5,813 bases of DNA from Acidobacteriota bacterium. Lineage in GTDB: Bacteria > Acidobacteriota > Terriglobia > Acidiferrales > UBA7541. Every line of letters starts with the position of its first letter. The stretch's first letter is position 1. Where the stretch lies: NCBI GenBank assembly GCA_003153585.1, contig PLZZ01000136.1, positions 5,468-11,280 on the forward strand, read 5' to 3'. The translations under genes were made by a program, and so were the position numbers. The notes beneath the pieces were generated by a model that worked only from the letters and a program-made list of their open reading frames with translations, searched no databases and was not told the origin of the DNA. Shown one piece after another: positions 3,073-5,813 of the stretch.

Positions 3073-5813
3073 ATGAAATTTCTTCGCACCGCTTTCTGCT
3101 TGCTCATATTCCTTTTGTGCGTCTCCGGGGCGGCGTTCGCCCAGGACACCGGCACGTTCACCGGGACGGTCCATGACAGCTCGGGCGCAGTTGTAGTCGG
3201 TGCAGAAGTGAATATTTCCAGCTCGGCTATCGGATTGAATAAGACGGTAACAACGAATACGAATGGAGATTGGGTCACTCCCTACATTCCGAACGGCACA
3301 TACAATGTAACCGTCACCGCGAAGGGGTTTAAGAAATATGAGGCCAAGGGTGTAGTTCTGCGAGTCGGGCAGACGGCGAAAGTAGATGTAACGCTCGAGG
3401 TCGGAGCGATCACGAACGAAGTTACCGTTGTAGGCGAGGGCCTGGCGCAAGTCGAGACAGAATCGGCGCAGGTAGGCGGAGTACTCACCGGGACAGAGAT
3501 CACGCAACTGCAATTGAATGGCCGCGATTTTGCGCAGCTTATAACGCTGACTCCTGGAGTGAACAACCAAACCGGACAAGATGAAGGAACCGTGGGGATC
3601 GCGGGCAACACAATCTTTTCGGTGAACGGAGGCCGCGGAGAAAACAACAACTGGGAAGTGGACGGCGGCGACGACATGGACAACGGCAGCAACAACTCGC
3701 TGAATGTTTTCCCCAGCATCGACTCCATTGCCGAAGTCCGCGTTCTGACCTCCAACTATGGCGCGGAATACGGACGAAACGCCTCCGGAACGGTGGAGAC
3801 GGAACTCAAGTCCGGAACGAATTCCTTTCACGGAGACGTGTACGAGTTCGTGCGCAATGATCTTTTCAACGCAAAGAATTATTTTGATGGACCGGGTCCG
3901 ACTCCGGAATACAAGAAGAATGATTTCGGTTACACGCTCGGCGGCCCGATTTACATCCCCGGCCACTACAACACGGATAAGAGCAAAACATTCTTCTTCT
4001 GGTCGGAGGAATGGCGGCTGGAACGCATTCCTAATACGTTCAACATCCCGGTTCCATCAAATGCCGAAAGAGGTGGGAACTTCAGCGACGTATGCCCGGG
4101 TCCGGATTGTCCAAACTTGCCCGGAGGTGGAACGCAGATTGCAACACCACTTGATCCCAATGCACTAGCCATCCTTGCTGAGATCAACGCGCCCAACAGC
4201 ACGACTGGTTGCCCTTCGACGATTAGTTCCTGCTACAACGCCGACATCATACAACCCACTTACTGGCGTGAAGAACTTCTGCGAGTGGACCACAACTTCT
4301 CCAGCAATCTGCGCGGCATGTTTCATTACATCCACGACTCCTGGAATACGGTTACGCCCACGACGCTGTGGTCCAACGCGACGCTGCCTTCGATTCAGAC
4401 GAAATTTGTGGGTCCGACAACGAGCGCGGTCGCCCGGCTGGTATACACGGCTTCACCGACGCTGGTGAATGAATTCGTCTTCAGCTATACCGCCGACCAC
4501 ATTTTTCTCACCAACGAGGGACCGTTCGCGCGCCCCGACAGCATGACCATGACCGGTATTTTTCCCGACTTTGGCGGAAAACTGCCGACGGTGAGTGTGA
4601 GCGGCAACCAAGCCTACGGGCAGGGATTTACCGCTGACCCGTCGGATGAGCCGTGGAACAATGCGAACCCGACATACACCGTCCGGGACAACGTCACCAA
4701 GATCATCGGCAAACACACTTTGAAATTTGGGGCCTACGCTGTGATCGCGCAGAAGAATGAATTCTCCGGCACGGGACTGGAAGGCTCCCTTTCATTCGAT
4801 GCCACGAACACGAACGTCACCACGGGAAACGCGTTTGCGGACTTGCTGCTTGGAAATATCTCGACTTTTTCGCAGGTGAATCTGGAACCAAAGTATTACA
4901 GCCGCTATCAATTCGTGGAACCGTACATCAACGACGATTTTCACATCACGCCGCGGCTGACTTTGAACCTCGGGCTACGCCTAAGTCTGTTTGGCACCTA
5001 TTACGAAAAAGAGAAGAACACCTACAACTTTGAGCCCGGCGCTTTTAACCCTGCGAACGCACCCGAACTCGATCCGGCGGGCTCGGGAGCTCTGGTGAAT
5101 CCCATCACCGGGGCATTCCTTTCGCCGACAAACCCCGCCGATGCCCAGTTTTTGTACAACGGACTCGTTCAGTGCGGCGCTTCGGGCGCTCCGCGCGGCT
5201 GCATGAAAGGACATCTATTCAATCCGGCGCCGAGAGTTGGGTTCGCCTGGGATATTTTCGGTGACGGAAAGACCTCGCTGCGCGGCGGTTACGGAATTTT
5301 CTTCGATCACGGTAATGGAAACGAGGGGAACAGCGAGTCCTTGGAGGGAAGTCCACCATTTGTACTGAACCCTCAGCAGCCGAACATCGCTCCGGGCATC
5401 AATGGCTGCACGCAGACAACCGGGTACACCTGCATCGGCGGCAGCGGAGCATTGGCTTACCCACTTAGCCTGGTGGCCATTCCTACCCATGCCGTATGGC
5501 CGTATATGCAGCAGTGGAATCTGAGTGTCGAACGGGAAGTGTTGAAGAATACGGTTCTGCAGGTTGGGTATGTGGGCAGCAAAGGAACCCATCTGGCATT
5601 GAACGTGGACCAGAACCAGTTGCAACCGACCGCGGCGTCTCAAAATCCTTACAATCCCGGCGAACCAATTGTGATACAGAACAATACCGGACAAGTGGTC
5701 AACACAAACTGCAACACTCTGACGGTGAATGGCATCGCTCTAACGGGGCAGGCTGCCATTAATCTGGGCACTGCCTGCGGAAACGATCCGTCGCCATTCC
5801 GTCCTTTTGTTGG
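3073..5813 (+). CDS. TonB-dependent receptor, Oar/CarB-like, with carboxypeptidase-regulatory-like domain (C-terminus beyond the right edge)
   Basis: The frame is open for 913 codons to the edge; acidobacterial relatives are usually 1000-1250 residues, so the barrel's last part is missing. Residues 1-23 form a signal peptide (MKFLRT, hydrophobic core, AFA before Gln24). Residues 27-112 are a CarboxypepD_reg-like beta sandwich (GTFTGTVHDSSGAVVVGAEV onward, ending in KVDVTLEVG). The plug spans about 117-250 and includes LNGRDFAQLITLTPGV, VNGGRGENNNWEVDGGDD and YGAEYGRNASGTVE. Barrel hallmarks are KSGTNSFHGDVYEFVRND (246-263), TLGGPIYIP (288-296), YINDDFHITPRLTLNLGLR (618-636), NPAPRVGFAWDIFGDGKTSL (717-736), GGYGIFFD (738-745) and MQQWNLSVEREVL through GYVGSKGTHL (812-841). 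Such outer-membrane proteins import large substrates or act as adhesins/signalling proteins powered by TonB-ExbBD; the substrate is unknown and polysaccharide breakdown products are only a guess from family trends. Closely spaced cysteine pairs recur in likely surface loops. I see no clear TonB box. Confidence 0.9.
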   Translation, partial: MKFLRTAFCLLIFLLCVSGAAFAQDTGTFTGTVHDSSGAVVVGAEVNISSSAIGLNKTVTTNTNGDWVTPYIPNGTYNVTVTAKGFKKYEAKGVVLRVGQTAKVDVTLEVGAITNEVTVVGEGLAQVETESAQVGGVLTGTEITQLQLNGRDFAQLITLTPGVNNQTGQDEGTVGIAGNTIFSVNGGRGENNNWEVDGGDDMDNGSNNSLNVFPSIDSIAEVRVLTSNYGAEYGRNASGTVETELKSGTNSFHGDVYEFVRNDLFNAKNYFDGPGPTPEYKKNDFGYTLGGPIYIPGHYNTDKSKTFFFWSEEWRLERIPNTFNIPVPSNAERGGNFSDVCPGPDCPNLPGGGTQIATPLDPNALAILAEINAPNSTTGCPSTISSCYNADIIQPTYWREELLRVDHNFSSNLRGMFHYIHDSWNTVTPTTLWSNATLPSIQTKFVGPTTSAVARLVYTASPTLVNEFVFSYTADHIFLTNEGPFARPDSMTMTGIFPDFGGKLPTVSVSGNQAYGQGFTADPSDEPWNNANPTYTVRDNVTKIIGKHTLKFGAYAVIAQKNEFSGTGLEGSLSFDATNTNVTTGNAFADLLLGNISTFSQVNLEPKYYSRYQFVEPYINDDFHITPRLTLNLGLRLSLFGTYYEKEKNTYNFEPGAFNPANAPELDPAGSGALVNPITGAFLSPTNPADAQFLYNGLVQCGASGAPRGCMKGHLFNPAPRVGFAWDIFGDGKTSLRGGYGIFFDHGNGNEGNSESLEGSPPFVLNPQQPNIAPGINGCTQTTGYTCIGGSGALAYPLSLVAIPTHAVWPYMQQWNLSVEREVLKNTVLQVGYVGSKGTHLALNVDQNQLQPTAASQNPYNPGEPIVIQNNTGQVVNTNCNTLTVNGIALTGQAAINLGTACGNDPSPFRPFV

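Noticed and set aside
2893..3966. Minus-strand open frame of 357 codons overlapping the start of the receptor gene
   Set aside because: It is antisense to a receptor reading frame with clear signal peptide, domain and plug motifs. Its own translation is Arg/Val-rich with no recognisable family, and it would cover the opposing promoter. Long antisense frames are common in GC-rich coding DNA.
1..5813. CRISPR arrays, transposon ends, toxin-antitoxin or defence genes, tRNA or rRNA
   Set aside because: No regularly spaced repeats, transposase motifs, paired small genes or recognisable RNA gene sequences were seen on either strand by reading.

Overview
The window looks like chromosomal DNA from a moderately GC-rich Gram-negative bacterium, most likely an Acidobacteriota member (Terriglobia-like). 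The main pointer is the large Oar/CarB-like TonB-dependent receptor with an N-terminal carboxypeptidase-regulatory-like domain, a family greatly expanded in that phylum. This taxonomic call is an inference from protein architecture; no rRNA or other marker is present.

Layout, left to right. (1) Positions 1-98, minus strand: the first 32 codons of a P-II nitrogen regulatory protein that runs off the left edge. (2) 99-344: a divergent intergenic region with a clear Shine-Dalgarno for the P-II gene, a weak candidate promoter for it, and an imperfect dyad upstream of the next gene. (3) 345-1274, plus: a complete ribokinase-type sugar kinase (rbsK). (4) 1279-2622, minus: a secreted or periplasmic tetratricopeptide-repeat (TPR) protein, convergent with rbsK, the two stop codons being only 4 bases apart. 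(5) 2623-3072: a divergent intergenic region of about 450 bases. Its left half is featureless. Its right half holds a near-consensus sigma-70 promoter, a tandem AT-rich 9-mer, and a roughly 170-nt untranslated leader with GAATCC inverted repeats and a GC-rich hairpin. (6) 3073-5813, plus: the TonB-dependent receptor, open without a stop for 913 codons and cut by the right edge.

How the genes work together: P-II (nitrogen/energy sensing) and ribokinase (ribose to ribose-5-phosphate) are housekeeping metabolic genes with no evident link beyond adjacency. The TPR protein and the receptor are divergently transcribed and both carry export signals, so a shared envelope role is possible but unproven. 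No mobile element, CRISPR array, tRNA, rRNA or defence system is visible. I do not see a convincing new biological system. The items most worth a second look are the receptor's leader and promoter region and the series of closely spaced cysteine pairs in the receptor.
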